Positions 1 through 8,676 of a stretch of DNA of 64,000 nt are shown here, piece by piece; position 1 is the first letter of the stretch; each line of letters begins with the position of its first letter. The position numbers and the translations under genes were made by a program. The stretch is from assembly GCF_000522985.1 (NCBI RefSeq), contig NZ_CP007128.1:2216220-2280219 (forward strand), in the 5' to 3' direction. The notes beneath the pieces were generated by a model. That model worked only from the letters and a program-made list of their open reading frames with translations, was not told the origin of the DNA and made no database searches. Source of the DNA: Gemmatirosa kalamazoonensis (GTDB taxonomy: Bacteria; Gemmatimonadota; Gemmatimonadetes; Gemmatimonadales; Gemmatimonadaceae).

Positions 1-246
1 GACGAGCCGGCCGGCGTTCATGTGGCTGATGTAGAGGCGCCGCGCCGCGTCGTCGACGCTCTGATAGTCGAACCGGTTGGCCGGACCTGGCAGCGGGATG
101 TCGGCGACCGCGCGCAGCCCGTGCCTCGGCGCGTCCGGCGGAATCGGCGCGAGCGTCGCGCGCCAGGACGTGGGCGTCAGCGAGGTCGCGGTCGCCGCGC
201 ACGCGGGCGGCTGGGCGACTGTGAGGAGTGCGAGGAAGAGATGCAT
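1..246 (-). CDS. YncE-like secreted beta-propeller protein, N-terminal part only
   Basis: Reading the minus strand from the ATG at 246 gives an uninterrupted 82-codon frame that runs off the left edge, so only the N-terminus is visible. It opens with a short hydrophobic signal peptide (MHLFLALLTVAQPPACA). About 50 residues on comes a stretch reading RFDYQSVDDAARRLYISHMN, which resembles the first blade of YncE/YVTN-type propellers, where RFDY-x-S-D...RLY-S is recurrent. It starts 8 bases after the stop of the DUF5916 gene and is probably co-transcribed with it. Such propellers are usually periplasmic; the ligand cannot be told from this fragment. Confidence 0.6.
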   Translation of the reverse strand, partial: MHLFLALLTVAQPPACAATATSLTPTSWRATLAPIPPDAPRHGLRAVADIPLPGPANRFDYQSVDDAARRLYISHMNAGRLV

Positions 247-254
247 GGACGCCC

Positions 255-2432
255 TCAGTAGCGAAACGCGTACTGCGCCTTCACGAGCAGCTGGTTCGAC
301 GCGAACGCGAGCTCGCGCCGGAGCGTCAGCGGGTCGCGGGTGCGCAGGTTGTGATCGTACACCACGAACAGCTCGCCGAGCGGGCTGTACGTCCACCGGA
401 GGCGGGTGTTGGTGCCGAACGCGCGCGACTCGGTGTCGTACTGCAGGAAGCTCGTGAGCTGCAGGTCGGGCGAGACGTTGAGCCGCACGCGCGTGCCCGC
501 CACGTCCTGCGTGAAGCGGCCCTCGCGGAGCCGGCCCACGTCGTGCTCGCCCGTGAGCTCGACGATCACGAGCGGCGACGGCTTCCACGCGCCGGTCAGC
601 TCGTACTGGTGCAGCGTGCCGTCGTAGAAGCGTCCGAACCACCACGTCGCCTGCGCGTTCAGCCGGCGCTTCGCCGCGAGCCCGCCCTCCAGCCGGAACC
701 GCGGGAAGTGATACGTGCCCGCGGGGATCGTCACGCCGTCCGCCACGTCGAACGGCTCCGTGAGCCGCTCGCCCCTGGGCACGACGTTGAACTCGAACCG
801 GTCGCCGCTCTCCAGGCGGCAGTTGATCGGCGCCATGAAGTACTCGTAGCTCTGCCACCCGCCGGTCAGCCCGGAGACGTAACTGAGCTCGTTCTCCCAG
901 AAGCACTGCCGGATGTGGAGCGGCCCGATGGGGCGCCTCGGACGCGGTTGCCAGTTCGCGGCGAGCGACGCGACGTGCACGCCGGGGCGGGGCACGAACC
1001 CCAGCGACGGATCGAACCCGTCGCCGATTCGCTTGTAGCTCAGCGCCACGTCCCACAGGTCGTTCGGGTAGTCGACCTTGAAGCCCGCCGCGGTGCGATC
1101 GCCGCGCACGAGGTCCGCGCGTCCCGTCGCGAGACCCCACACGCCGACGAGGAAGTTTCGGTCCCCGTGGAAGCGCGACGTCGAGTACGTCAGGTCGGGG
1201 CCGACGAGCCAGCTCCCGCGACGGCCTAACGGATCGCCGACCGTCGCGATGAAGCCGGCGGACGACTCGCCAAGCACGTTCTGCTTCACGCGCACGACGC
1301 CCATCGCCGCCGCCGTCGGCAGCGTGTCGACCTGCCGCGTGCGCACCGCGAGCGCGCCGAAGTTCGTGCCGCCCGCGCGGCCGGTCACCTTCGCGCCGAC
1401 GTCGATCGGCACCTGCTCGCCCGCGAGGAGCCCGATGCGACGGCTGAAGAACGGGATGACGTCTTCCTCCAGCCCCAGCCCGAAGTCGAAGATGTCGGCG
1501 CCCTCGAGGAAGAACGTGCGCTTCTCGGGGAAGAACAGCGGGAAGCGCGTGAGGTTGACCCGCCGCGCGTCGACCTCCGTCTCGGCGAAGTCGGTGTTCA
1601 CCGTGAGCGAGGCGAGCGTGTTCGCCCCGAGGCGCTGCGTGGCGTCGAGGCTCGCGCGGCTGGAGCTGCGGAGCGGCGCGCGCGACGTATCGTGCGCGCC
1701 GCCGCCGGTCACCGAGGGGCGCACGCTGAGACCGACGCCGAGGTCGACGCGCGGCAGGTCGACGAGGCGGCCGGCGCGGCTCGTCTGCGTGACCTTGATG
1801 TCTCGCTCGGGGCTCGCCCAGCGGTCGGTCTCCTGCAGCCGCTGGATCCGCCGCTGCACGTTGAAGCCCCACTCGGTGCGCCCGGGACGGAAGAGGAGGC
1901 TCTTCAGCGGGATCAGGATCTCGGCCGACCACCCCTCCGGCGTGCGCGCGGTGGCGGCCTGCCACACGGCGTCCCAGTTCGCGTTCTCGCCGGCGCCCTG
2001 GTCGGTCACGAGCGCGTCGTAGCGCGCGCCGTTCGGGTTCACGCTGAACACGTAGCCGGAGCGGCCGTCGCGGTACGTGTCGAGCACGATCTTCACGTGG
2101 TCCTCGGCGTCGAGCGTCGCGTCGCGCTGACGGGCGTAGGCGACGATGCGCGCGGGCTCCGGATCGTCGGCGCGCACGCCGATCACCACGGCGTCGCGGG
2201 TGAACAGCACGCGCACCACCGTGCGCGCGGACGGCGCGCCGCCCTCCCGGGGCTCGACCTGCGTGAGACCGCCGATCGAATCGGCGACGCTCCACGCCGG
2301 TTCGGTGAGACGCCCGTCGACGCGCACGTCCCCCCGCGTCGTCGCCACGCGCAGCGCGGGCGCGGCACCGCGCGCGGCCTGGCCGGGCGCGGCACGCGGT
2401 GCGCACATCAGCGCGACGAGCGCCACGCGCAT
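255..2432 (-). CDS. CBM9-like / DUF5916 outer-membrane-associated protein
   Basis: A 725-residue protein. The start at 2432 is preferred over upstream in-frame codons because it gives a proper signal peptide (MRVALVALMCAPRAAPGQA) and has GGAG about 10 bases upstream. After the signal comes a domain resembling carbohydrate-binding family 9 (VDGRLTEPAW...VRVLFTRDAVVIGVRADD, roughly residues 30-180). A long C-terminal region of alternating strands ends in aromatic Tyr-Arg-Tyr, as expected of an outer-membrane beta-barrel of the DUF5916 type. These proteins are abundant in Gemmatimonadota and Bacteroidota, but their substrate is unknown. It lies between kup (upstream, same strand) and the propeller gene downstream. 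The family is confident; the role is not. Confidence 0.8.
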   Translation of the reverse strand: MRVALVALMCAPRAAPGQAARGAAPALRVATTRGDVRVDGRLTEPAWSVADSIGGLTQVEPREGGAPSARTVVRVLFTRDAVVIGVRADDPEPARIVAYARQRDATLDAEDHVKIVLDTYRDGRSGYVFSVNPNGARYDALVTDQGAGENANWDAVWQAATARTPEGWSAEILIPLKSLLFRPGRTEWGFNVQRRIQRLQETDRWASPERDIKVTQTSRAGRLVDLPRVDLGVGLSVRPSVTGGGAHDTSRAPLRSSSRASLDATQRLGANTLASLTVNTDFAETEVDARRVNLTRFPLFFPEKRTFFLEGADIFDFGLGLEEDVIPFFSRRIGLLAGEQVPIDVGAKVTGRAGGTNFGALAVRTRQVDTLPTAAAMGVVRVKQNVLGESSAGFIATVGDPLGRRGSWLVGPDLTYSTSRFHGDRNFLVGVWGLATGRADLVRGDRTAAGFKVDYPNDLWDVALSYKRIGDGFDPSLGFVPRPGVHVASLAANWQPRPRRPIGPLHIRQCFWENELSYVSGLTGGWQSYEYFMAPINCRLESGDRFEFNVVPRGERLTEPFDVADGVTIPAGTYHFPRFRLEGGLAAKRRLNAQATWWFGRFYDGTLHQYELTGAWKPSPLVIVELTGEHDVGRLREGRFTQDVAGTRVRLNVSPDLQLTSFLQYDTESRAFGTNTRLRWTYSPLGELFVVYDHNLRTRDPLTLRRELAFASNQLLVKAQYAFRY

Positions 2433-2570
2433 GGTGGTCCGCTCCAAGGGCGTCCGAAGCTCGGGGCGATACTGGCACGACACGCCGTCCATGATGCGCG
2501 ACGACGCGACGGGGCGCGATCGTCCCGCGCGTGGCGGCACCCCGACGCGTGCGTGACGCCGTTCCCCGGA

Positions 2571-4565
2571 TCAGAGCTCGACCTGCGCCCCGAGCTCCAC
2601 GACGCGGTTGGGAGGCAGCCGGAAGAACGTCGTCGCCGGCCGGGCGTTCTGCGCCATGAGCGCGAACAGCTTCTCGCGCCAGACCGCCATCCCCGGCCGC
2701 TTCGTCGCGATGAGCGTCTCGCGGCCGAGGAAGAACGTCGTGTCCATCGGCTTGAACGAGAGACCGTCGCGCTCGATCGCCGCGAGCGCCGCCGGCACGT
2801 CGGCCTCCTCCATGAAGCCGTAGCGCAGCTTCACCTGCCAGAAGCCGTGGCCGAGGTCCTCGACCGTCACGCGCTCCTCGGGCGGCACCTGCGGGATCTC
2901 CTGCGTGACGACGGCGAGGAAGACGACACGCTCGTGAAGCACCTTGTTGTGCTTCAGGTTGTGCAGCAGCGCCGGCGGCGTCCCTTTCGTGTCGCCGAAC
3001 ATGAACACCGACGTGCCCTTCACGCGGTGCGGCGGATGCGCGGCGATGCTCTCGAGGAAGCCCGCGCGCGGCAGCACCATCTCGCGCATGCGCGTCGACA
3101 GCACCTGGCGGCCCTTCTTCCACGTCGTGAGCAGCGTGAACACGACGGCGCCGATGACGAGCGGGAACCAGCCGCCGTGCGGGATCTTCAGCACGTTCGC
3201 GCCGAAGAACGCGAGGTCGATCGTCAGGAACAGCGCGGTGAGCGCGCCCGCCTTGAGGTGTCCCCAGCCCCACCGCTCGTGGGCGACGAAGTGGAAGAGC
3301 AGCGTGGTGATGGCCATCGTCGTCGTCACCGCGACGCCGTACGCGGCGGCGAGGTTCGTCGAGTTCTTGAAGCCGACGACGAGACCGATGCACGCGATCA
3401 TGAGCGCCCAGTTCACGCTCGGGATGTAGATCTGCCCGCGCTCGGTGGCGGACGTGTGGTCGATGCGCACGCGCGGGCTGTAGCCGAGCTGCACCGCCTG
3501 CAGGGTGAGCGAGAACGCGCCGGAGATGAGCGCCTGTGACGCGATCACCGTCGCCACGGTCGCGAGGATCACCGCCGGGAGCAGCGCCCACGCTGGCACC
3601 ATGTGGAAGAACGGGTTGTCGATCGCTCGCGCGTTGGCGAGCAGCAGCGCGCCCTGCCCGAAGTAGTTGAGCAGCAGCGCGGGGAGCACGAGCCCGAACC
3701 AGGCCCACCGGATGGGCCGCGCACCGAAGTGCCCCATGTCGGCGTACAGCGCCTCGCCGCCGGTGACGACGAGGAACACGGAGCCGAGCACGACGTACCC
3801 CGTCCAGCCGTTGTCGACGAAGAAGCGTACGGCGTGCGTCGGCAGCACGGCGCCGAGCACGCCCGGCGCGCCGGCGACGTGCCAGACGCCTAACGCGGCG
3901 AGCGTGGCGAACCACACCACCATGATCGGCCCGAACACGCGCCCGACCTTGGCGGTGCCGTGGCTCTGCACGAAGAACAGCGCGGCGAGGATCGCGATCG
4001 TGATCGGCTCGACGTACGGCGCGAACCGCGGCGTCAGCACCTCGAGCCCCTCCACCGCGCTCAGCACCGAGATGGCCGGCGTGATCATCCCGTCGCCGTA
4101 GAGCAGCGACGTGCCGAACAGGCCGAGGATGATGAGCCCCCACCGCCCACGGCGCAGCGCGTGCGCCGGCGTGACGAGCGAGGTGAGCGCGAGGATCCCA
4201 CCCTCGCCCCGGTTGTCGGCGCGGAGGATGAACACGAGGTACTTGACCGAGATCACCAGCACGAGCGACCACACGATCAGCGACAGCACGCCGAGCACGT
4301 TGTCCGGCGTGGGGCGAAGTCCGTGCTCGGGGAGGAACACCTCGCGCAGCGAGTAGAGGGGACTCGTGCCGATGTCGCCGTAGACGATGCCCAACGCGGC
4401 GAGCGCCAGCGTGAGCACGTAGCGTCGGTTCTGCGGGCTGCCCGCATGCGCGCCGTGCGCGCCGTGCGCGCCGTGGGCATCACCGTGCGTGTCTCCGATC
4501 GCGCGGGCGTGCGTGGCGGGGTGCGAGGTGGTCTCGAACGGGTTGGGCGCCTGCTCGACGCTCAT
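2571..4565 (-). CDS. kup: Kup-family low-affinity potassium transporter
   Basis: A 664-residue KUP/HAK/KT potassium symporter of the inner membrane. Recognisable family blocks are GIVYGDIGTSPLYSLREVF near residue 60, NRGEGGILAL, GDGMITPAISVLSAVEG, SHGTAKVGRVFGPIM and IPSVNWALM, within about 12 hydrophobic segments. They are followed by the usual hydrophilic C-terminus. The start ATG at 4565 overlaps the stop of the upstream hypothetical gene (ATGA), so the two are probably translationally coupled. The N-terminus is longer than usual and His-rich (THGDAHGAHGAHGAHAG), which is odd for Kup. A KdpD-like kinase reads away about 0.9 kb upstream, giving a potassium-related neighbourhood. Confidence 0.95.
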   Translation of the reverse strand: MSVEQAPNPFETTSHPATHARAIGDTHGDAHGAHGAHGAHAGSPQNRRYVLTLALAALGIVYGDIGTSPLYSLREVFLPEHGLRPTPDNVLGVLSLIVWSLVLVISVKYLVFILRADNRGEGGILALTSLVTPAHALRRGRWGLIILGLFGTSLLYGDGMITPAISVLSAVEGLEVLTPRFAPYVEPITIAILAALFFVQSHGTAKVGRVFGPIMVVWFATLAALGVWHVAGAPGVLGAVLPTHAVRFFVDNGWTGYVVLGSVFLVVTGGEALYADMGHFGARPIRWAWFGLVLPALLLNYFGQGALLLANARAIDNPFFHMVPAWALLPAVILATVATVIASQALISGAFSLTLQAVQLGYSPRVRIDHTSATERGQIYIPSVNWALMIACIGLVVGFKNSTNLAAAYGVAVTTTMAITTLLFHFVAHERWGWGHLKAGALTALFLTIDLAFFGANVLKIPHGGWFPLVIGAVVFTLLTTWKKGRQVLSTRMREMVLPRAGFLESIAAHPPHRVKGTSVFMFGDTKGTPPALLHNLKHNKVLHERVVFLAVVTQEIPQVPPEERVTVEDLGHGFWQVKLRYGFMEEADVPAALAAIERDGLSFKPMDTTFFLGRETLIATKRPGMAVWREKLFALMAQNARPATTFFRLPPNRVVELGAQVEL

Positions 4566-5221
4566 GGCGTGGCGTACGGGTTCGGAGACCGGCGCATCGG
4601 GACGACGGCGACCGGCTTGGTGAGCGCGCCGTACGCGTCGGCCGTGAGCCACGGCCGCAACAGGTGGGCGAGCGCGGCCTGCGCCACGACCTCGTGTGCC
4701 GCCGTGAGGACCCGGTGCTCGCCGGGCGCCTGCGACGCGCGCCACGCGTGACGCGGAGTCGCGCCGCCCGCCATCGCCGCCGAGGTCTCGACCAGGTCGC
4801 GGACGAGCCACGCCGTGACGTGCAGTCCGCGAGCGGACACGAGGGCGGCGACGGACCGACCGGCGTCGCACGCGCGGGGCGCCTCGCCCGCGGCGCGGTC
4901 GATCGCGAGCCAGACGTCCCGGGGCCAGCGCTCCACCGTGGCGAGGAACGCGTCGCACCGGGCGACGTCGCACCCGTCCGCGGCGGCGAGCGCCCAGCGA
5001 CTGTCACGGTCGACCGGACGCGGGCGCAGCCGCCGCCCCGAGCGGCGCTGCTCGACCTCGCGCCGCCCGCGCCGGCGTGGCGACGCCTCGCCGTGCGCAG
5101 GCCACGTCCACCGCTCACTCGCCGCGCCGGTGGCCACGCCAACGGCCGCGACCGCGGCGCCCCCGACGGCGACCCGGAGCGCGGGCAGCGAGAGGAGCAG
5201 GTAGGATGCTACTGCAGCCAT
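4562..5221 (-). CDS. Hypothetical membrane-anchored protein coupled to kup
   Basis: A 219-residue protein that I do not recognise. The N-terminus is one long hydrophobic stretch (about residues 3-34, VASYLLLSLPAL...), likely a signal anchor. An Arg-rich region follows, then a helical domain with four cysteines. Its stop codon overlaps the kup start by four bases, which argues that it is a real gene and is translated with kup. No catalytic motif is visible. A role connected with Kup is inferred only from the coupling. Confidence 0.55.
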   Translation of the reverse strand: MAAVASYLLLSLPALRVAVGGAAVAAVGVATGAASERWTWPAHGEASPRRRGRREVEQRRSGRRLRPRPVDRDSRWALAAADGCDVARCDAFLATVERWPRDVWLAIDRAAGEAPRACDAGRSVAALVSARGLHVTAWLVRDLVETSAAMAGGATPRHAWRASQAPGEHRVLTAAHEVVAQAALAHLLRPWLTADAYGALTKPVAVVPMRRSPNPYATP

Positions 5222-5485
5222 GCTCTAACACTGTCCAGAGCACGCCGAGCCGCGCACAAACGCGGCATAAAAAAGCGGCCGCAGCCACGCGCACGAAGGA
5301 CCCGTCGAAATGCCGCTCCGTCGTGCCGTCGCCGATTGTCAACGCGTCCTGCGCGCTCTACGGTAGATCGTCGGACGAACAGTTCGCGACAACTTCGAGT
5401 CCTCCGATCGACCTGCCATGTCGTCCTCGCTGCTCCCGACGCGGATGCCGGCGCTGCCGGCGTGATGCCACCGTGACGACGTGAC

Positions 5486-7159
5486 ATGCGCCGCGGCATG
5501 AGCGTGCCTAACGCCGCGCGATGGGCGGTGTGGCTCGGCGTCCTGGCCGGGATGACCGCGGGCATGCTGGCGGTGCGCGGCTACCTCGACAAGGCGCACG
5601 TCGCGCTCGTCTACCTGCTCGTGGTGCTCGGCGCGAGCGCCGACGTGGGGCGCCGCCTCGGGCTCGTGGTGGCGACGCTCGGCTTCCTGCTGTTCAACGC
5701 GCTGTTCCTGCCGCCGTACAACACGCTCGTCGTGGCGAACCCGCTCGACTGGATCGTCCTGTTCGCGTTCCTCGCGACGAGCATCGTCGCGGCGCAGCTC
5801 CTCGCGCGCGAGCGCGCGACGGCGGAGACGGCGACGGCGCGCGCCCGCGAGATCGACCGCCTCGCGGCACTGGGCGCCGAGACGCTCAGCGTGCCGCGCG
5901 CCGACGACGCGCTGCTCGCGATCGCCTCCGTGATCCGCAGCGCGCTCGGTGTCGACGAGTGCGAGGTTTACCAGCGCGGACTCGACGGCCGCGTGACCCC
6001 GGTCGCGCGGGCGGGTGACGTGCGCGACGGCGCCGACGCGAGCGCCCGGCCGGCGGGCGTCCCCGCCGTCGACGACGCGAGCCTCGTCGCGTTTCTCGTC
6101 GCGAATCGGGCGAGCGCGGTGGAGCTCGCGGACGGCGGCGTTCGGCTCGCCCATCCGCCGGACGACGCGCATCCGTCGGACGGCTCGGGCGTGCTGGGTG
6201 ACGCGATCGGCGAGGCCGAGTGGCTCCCGGGCGTCGCGCACGTCGTCGACGGCGCGTCGTGGGCCGGGGCGCGCGCCCTGCTGCTCTCGCTCACCGCGCG
6301 CGGGCACACCGTGGGAGTCCTGCGGCTCGCGAGCCGCGCGGGGCTGCGCTTCACGCCGGAGCAGGCGCGGCTCCTCACCGCGCTCGCGTACTACGCCGCG
6401 CTCGGCGTCGAGCGTGTGCGACTGGTGGCGAGTGCCGAGCGGGCCGAGGCGGAGCGGCGCGCCGAGCAGCTCCGGAGCGCGCTGCTCATGGCCGTGTCGC
6501 ACGACCTGCGCACGCCGCTCACGACGATCAAGGGGATCGCGCACGAGGTGGCCGACGGCGCCGATCCGATGCTCGCGCGACAGATCGAGCGCGAGGCCGA
6601 CCACCTCAACGCGCTCGTCGGCGACCTGCTCGACCTGTCGCGCATCCAGGCGGGCGCGGTGGTGCCCAACGTGGAAGTGAACACGGTGGACGATCTGCTC
6701 GGCGCCGCGCTGCAGCGGGCGGCGGGCGCACTCCGCGAGCGCGACGTGCGCGTGGAACAGCCCGAGGACGCGCTGCTCGCCGGCCGGTTCGACCTCTCGC
6801 AGACGCTGCGCATCGTGGTGAACCTGCTCGAGAACGCGGCGAAGTACGCACCCCGCGACACCCCGATCGTCGTGCGCGCCGAGCGCGAGAGCGACCGGTT
6901 GCGCGTCACGGTGCTCGACCGCGGCCCGGGCGTGCCCGAGGGAGAGGGCGAGCGGATCTTCGAGCCGTTCTACCGCCCGCCGGGCACACCGCCCGATGTA
7001 CGCGGCACGGGGCTCGGCCTCTCGATCGCGCGCGGGCTCGCCGAGGCACAAGGGGGCTCGCTGCGCTACGCCCCGCGCGACGACGGCGGCGCGGCGTTCG
7101 TGCTCGAGCTTCCAGCCGAAGTGCTCCCCGACGACGAGCAGGCCGGCGTCGAGGGCTGA
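5486..7159 (+). CDS. KdpD-like sensor histidine kinase without the KdpD sensor domain
   Basis: A 557-residue kinase. Residues about 12-105 carry four hydrophobic segments typical of the KdpD transmembrane region (DUF4118; LVYLLVVLGASADVGRRLGL, FLPPYNTLVV). Next come a GAF-like region (about 125-310), a HisKA helix with the phospho-acceptor in MAVSHDLRTPLTTIKG (His339), and an HATPase domain with N-box LENAAKYAPRD, G1 DRGPGVPEGEG and G2 GTGLGLSIARGL. The large N-terminal universal-stress/KdpD sensor part seen in E. coli KdpD is absent, and no response regulator or kdpFABC lies nearby. It reads away from kup, so a potassium role is plausible but inferred. An alternative ATG lies at 5498. The CGTTAGGC octamer (minus orientation) falls at the N-terminus. 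Confidence 0.85.
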   Translation: MRRGMSVPNAARWAVWLGVLAGMTAGMLAVRGYLDKAHVALVYLLVVLGASADVGRRLGLVVATLGFLLFNALFLPPYNTLVVANPLDWIVLFAFLATSIVAAQLLARERATAETATARAREIDRLAALGAETLSVPRADDALLAIASVIRSALGVDECEVYQRGLDGRVTPVARAGDVRDGADASARPAGVPAVDDASLVAFLVANRASAVELADGGVRLAHPPDDAHPSDGSGVLGDAIGEAEWLPGVAHVVDGASWAGARALLLSLTARGHTVGVLRLASRAGLRFTPEQARLLTALAYYAALGVERVRLVASAERAEAERRAEQLRSALLMAVSHDLRTPLTTIKGIAHEVADGADPMLARQIEREADHLNALVGDLLDLSRIQAGAVVPNVEVNTVDDLLGAALQRAAGALRERDVRVEQPEDALLAGRFDLSQTLRIVVNLLENAAKYAPRDTPIVVRAERESDRLRVTVLDRGPGVPEGEGERIFEPFYRPPGTPPDVRGTGLGLSIARGLAEAQGGSLRYAPRDDGGAAFVLELPAEVLPDDEQAGVEG

Positions 7160-7194
7160 CGTGCATGTGATCGACCTCGCCTACGGCTGATGGT

Positions 7195-7210
7195 CCGCGC
7201 CGCGGCGCGG
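7195..7210. terminator. 16-bp perfect palindrome downstream of the kinase gene
   Basis: CCGCGCCGCGGCGCGG is its own reverse complement. It lies 35 bases after the kinase stop codon, followed by CTCTGTAGTTTCC. It could form a stem at the transcript end, but there is no U-run, so terminator function is only a guess. Confidence 0.35.
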
Positions 7211-7293
7211 CTCTGTAGTTTCCGATCACACGCGCTCGGGCAGATCGCGCGTCATGACGATGTTGCGTGAGGCCTTCACCGCGAGGATCGAAC

Positions 7294-8676
7294 GTGCAGA
7301 TCGAGTTCGCCGGCGCCGCTCGGGAAGTGACCGGGTCCTGCCACATCGTCCGCGCCAACGGCAGGACCATCCTGCTCGACTGCGGCATGTTCCAGGGCCG
7401 CCGCAAGGAGGCCGACGAGAAGAACCGTCGCCTGCCGCTCCCCGTCGACGAGATCGACGCCGTGGTGCTGAGCCACGCGCACATCGACCATGCCGGGCGC
7501 CTGCCGTTCCTCGTGGCCGAGGGCTACGACAAGCGCATCTGGGCGACGGCCGCCACGCGCGACCTGTGCGCGTACATGCTGGCCGACAGCGCGCACATCC
7601 AGGAGAAGGACGCCGAGTTTCTCGTTAGGCACGGCAAGGATCCGGTGCCGCCGCTGTACGGCATGCGCGACGCCGTGCGCGTGCAGGAGCTCATGGTGGC
7701 CGTGCCGTATCATCAGGCGTGCGACGTCGCGCCGGGCATCCGCGCCACGTTCGTCGACGCCGGCCACATCCTCGGATCCGCGTCGGTGCTGCTCGACGTC
7801 ACGAGCGATGGCGCGACGAAGCGGCTCGTGTTCTCGGGCGACGTGGGCCGCTCGGGGCTCGCCATCATCCGCGATCCGCAGCCGCCCGACGGCGCGCACG
7901 CGGTGATCATGGAGTCGACGTACGGCGACCGCGACCACCAGAGCGTGGACGGCGCGCGCGAGACGCTGGGCCGCGTGGTGCGCGAGACCGCGGCGCGCGG
8001 CGGGCGTGTGCTCGTGCCGTCGTTCGCGGTGGGACGCGCGCAGGAGCTGATCTACGACCTGCACCAGCTCGCGCGCGACCGCGCGATTCCCGAGATCCCG
8101 ATCGTCGTCGACAGCCCGCTCGCCATCGACACGACGACCGTGTTCGAGATGCACCCCGAGGTGTTCGACCGCGGCGAGACGCTCGTGCGCGAAGCGCCGC
8201 GGCTGTTCCGATTCCCGCTGCTCCGCTACACGCACACCGTCGAGGAGTCGAAGGCGCTCGCGCGGCAGCCCGGGCCCATGGTGATCATCGCCGCGTCCGG
8301 CATGGTGGAGAGCGGCCGCATCCTGCACCATCTCGCGCAGGGCGCCGCCGATCCGCGCAACACGGTGCTCATCGTCGGCTTCCAGGCGGAGCACACGTTG
8401 GGGCGGCGCATCGTCGAGCGCCGCGAGACGCTGAAGATCTTCGGCGAGCTCGTGCCGCTGCGCGCGCGCGTCGAGGTGCTGAACGGCTACAGCGCGCACG
8501 CCGACCGCAACGAGCTGCGTGCGTGGCTCGACGCCGTGCGCGCGACGTCGCCCGCGCTGGGCCGCGTGTATCTCGTGCACGGCGAGCCGCCGGCGCAGGA
8601 CGCGCTGGCCGCGTCGCTGCGCGCCGCGAGCTACGACGTGCGGGTGCCCGAGCCCGGGCAGCGGGAGGAGGTATGA
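7294..8676 (+). CDS. Metallo-beta-lactamase / beta-CASP RNA-processing exonuclease family protein
   Basis: A 460-residue protein. The GTG start at 7294 is chosen because GAGGA sits 8 bases upstream; a longer GTG start at 7267 lacks this. The order is a metallo-beta-lactamase fold with the zinc motif LSHAHIDHAGRLP and later metal ligands (DAGHILGSASV, FSGDVGR), a beta-CASP insert (MESTYGDRDH, VPSFAVGRAQEL, IIAASGMVESGR) and a C-terminal RMMBL segment (VEVLNGYSAHADRNEL). This matches the bacterial YSH1/CPSF73-like family, which cleaves RNA in the cytoplasm. The stop overlaps the next gene's ATG by four bases behind a strong GGGAGGAGG site. Confidence 0.92.
   Translation: MQIEFAGAAREVTGSCHIVRANGRTILLDCGMFQGRRKEADEKNRRLPLPVDEIDAVVLSHAHIDHAGRLPFLVAEGYDKRIWATAATRDLCAYMLADSAHIQEKDAEFLVRHGKDPVPPLYGMRDAVRVQELMVAVPYHQACDVAPGIRATFVDAGHILGSASVLLDVTSDGATKRLVFSGDVGRSGLAIIRDPQPPDGAHAVIMESTYGDRDHQSVDGARETLGRVVRETAARGGRVLVPSFAVGRAQELIYDLHQLARDRAIPEIPIVVDSPLAIDTTTVFEMHPEVFDRGETLVREAPRLFRFPLLRYTHTVEESKALARQPGPMVIIAASGMVESGRILHHLAQGAADPRNTVLIVGFQAEHTLGRRIVERRETLKIFGELVPLRARVEVLNGYSAHADRNELRAWLDAVRATSPALGRVYLVHGEPPAQDALAASLRAASYDVRVPEPGQREEV

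Noticed and set aside
5250-5275. Rho-independent terminator (GCCGCG...CGCGGC followed by ATAAAAAAG)
   Set aside because: The A-run follows the stem on the plus strand, so no U-run follows it in either transcription direction. It lies between divergent genes and is more likely part of a promoter region.
7267-7293. Longer N-terminus for the metallo-beta-lactamase RNase from the GTG at 7267
   Set aside because: The Shine-Dalgarno GAGGA lies within this stretch, correctly spaced for the GTG at 7294, and the fold begins with QIEFAGAAREVTGS.
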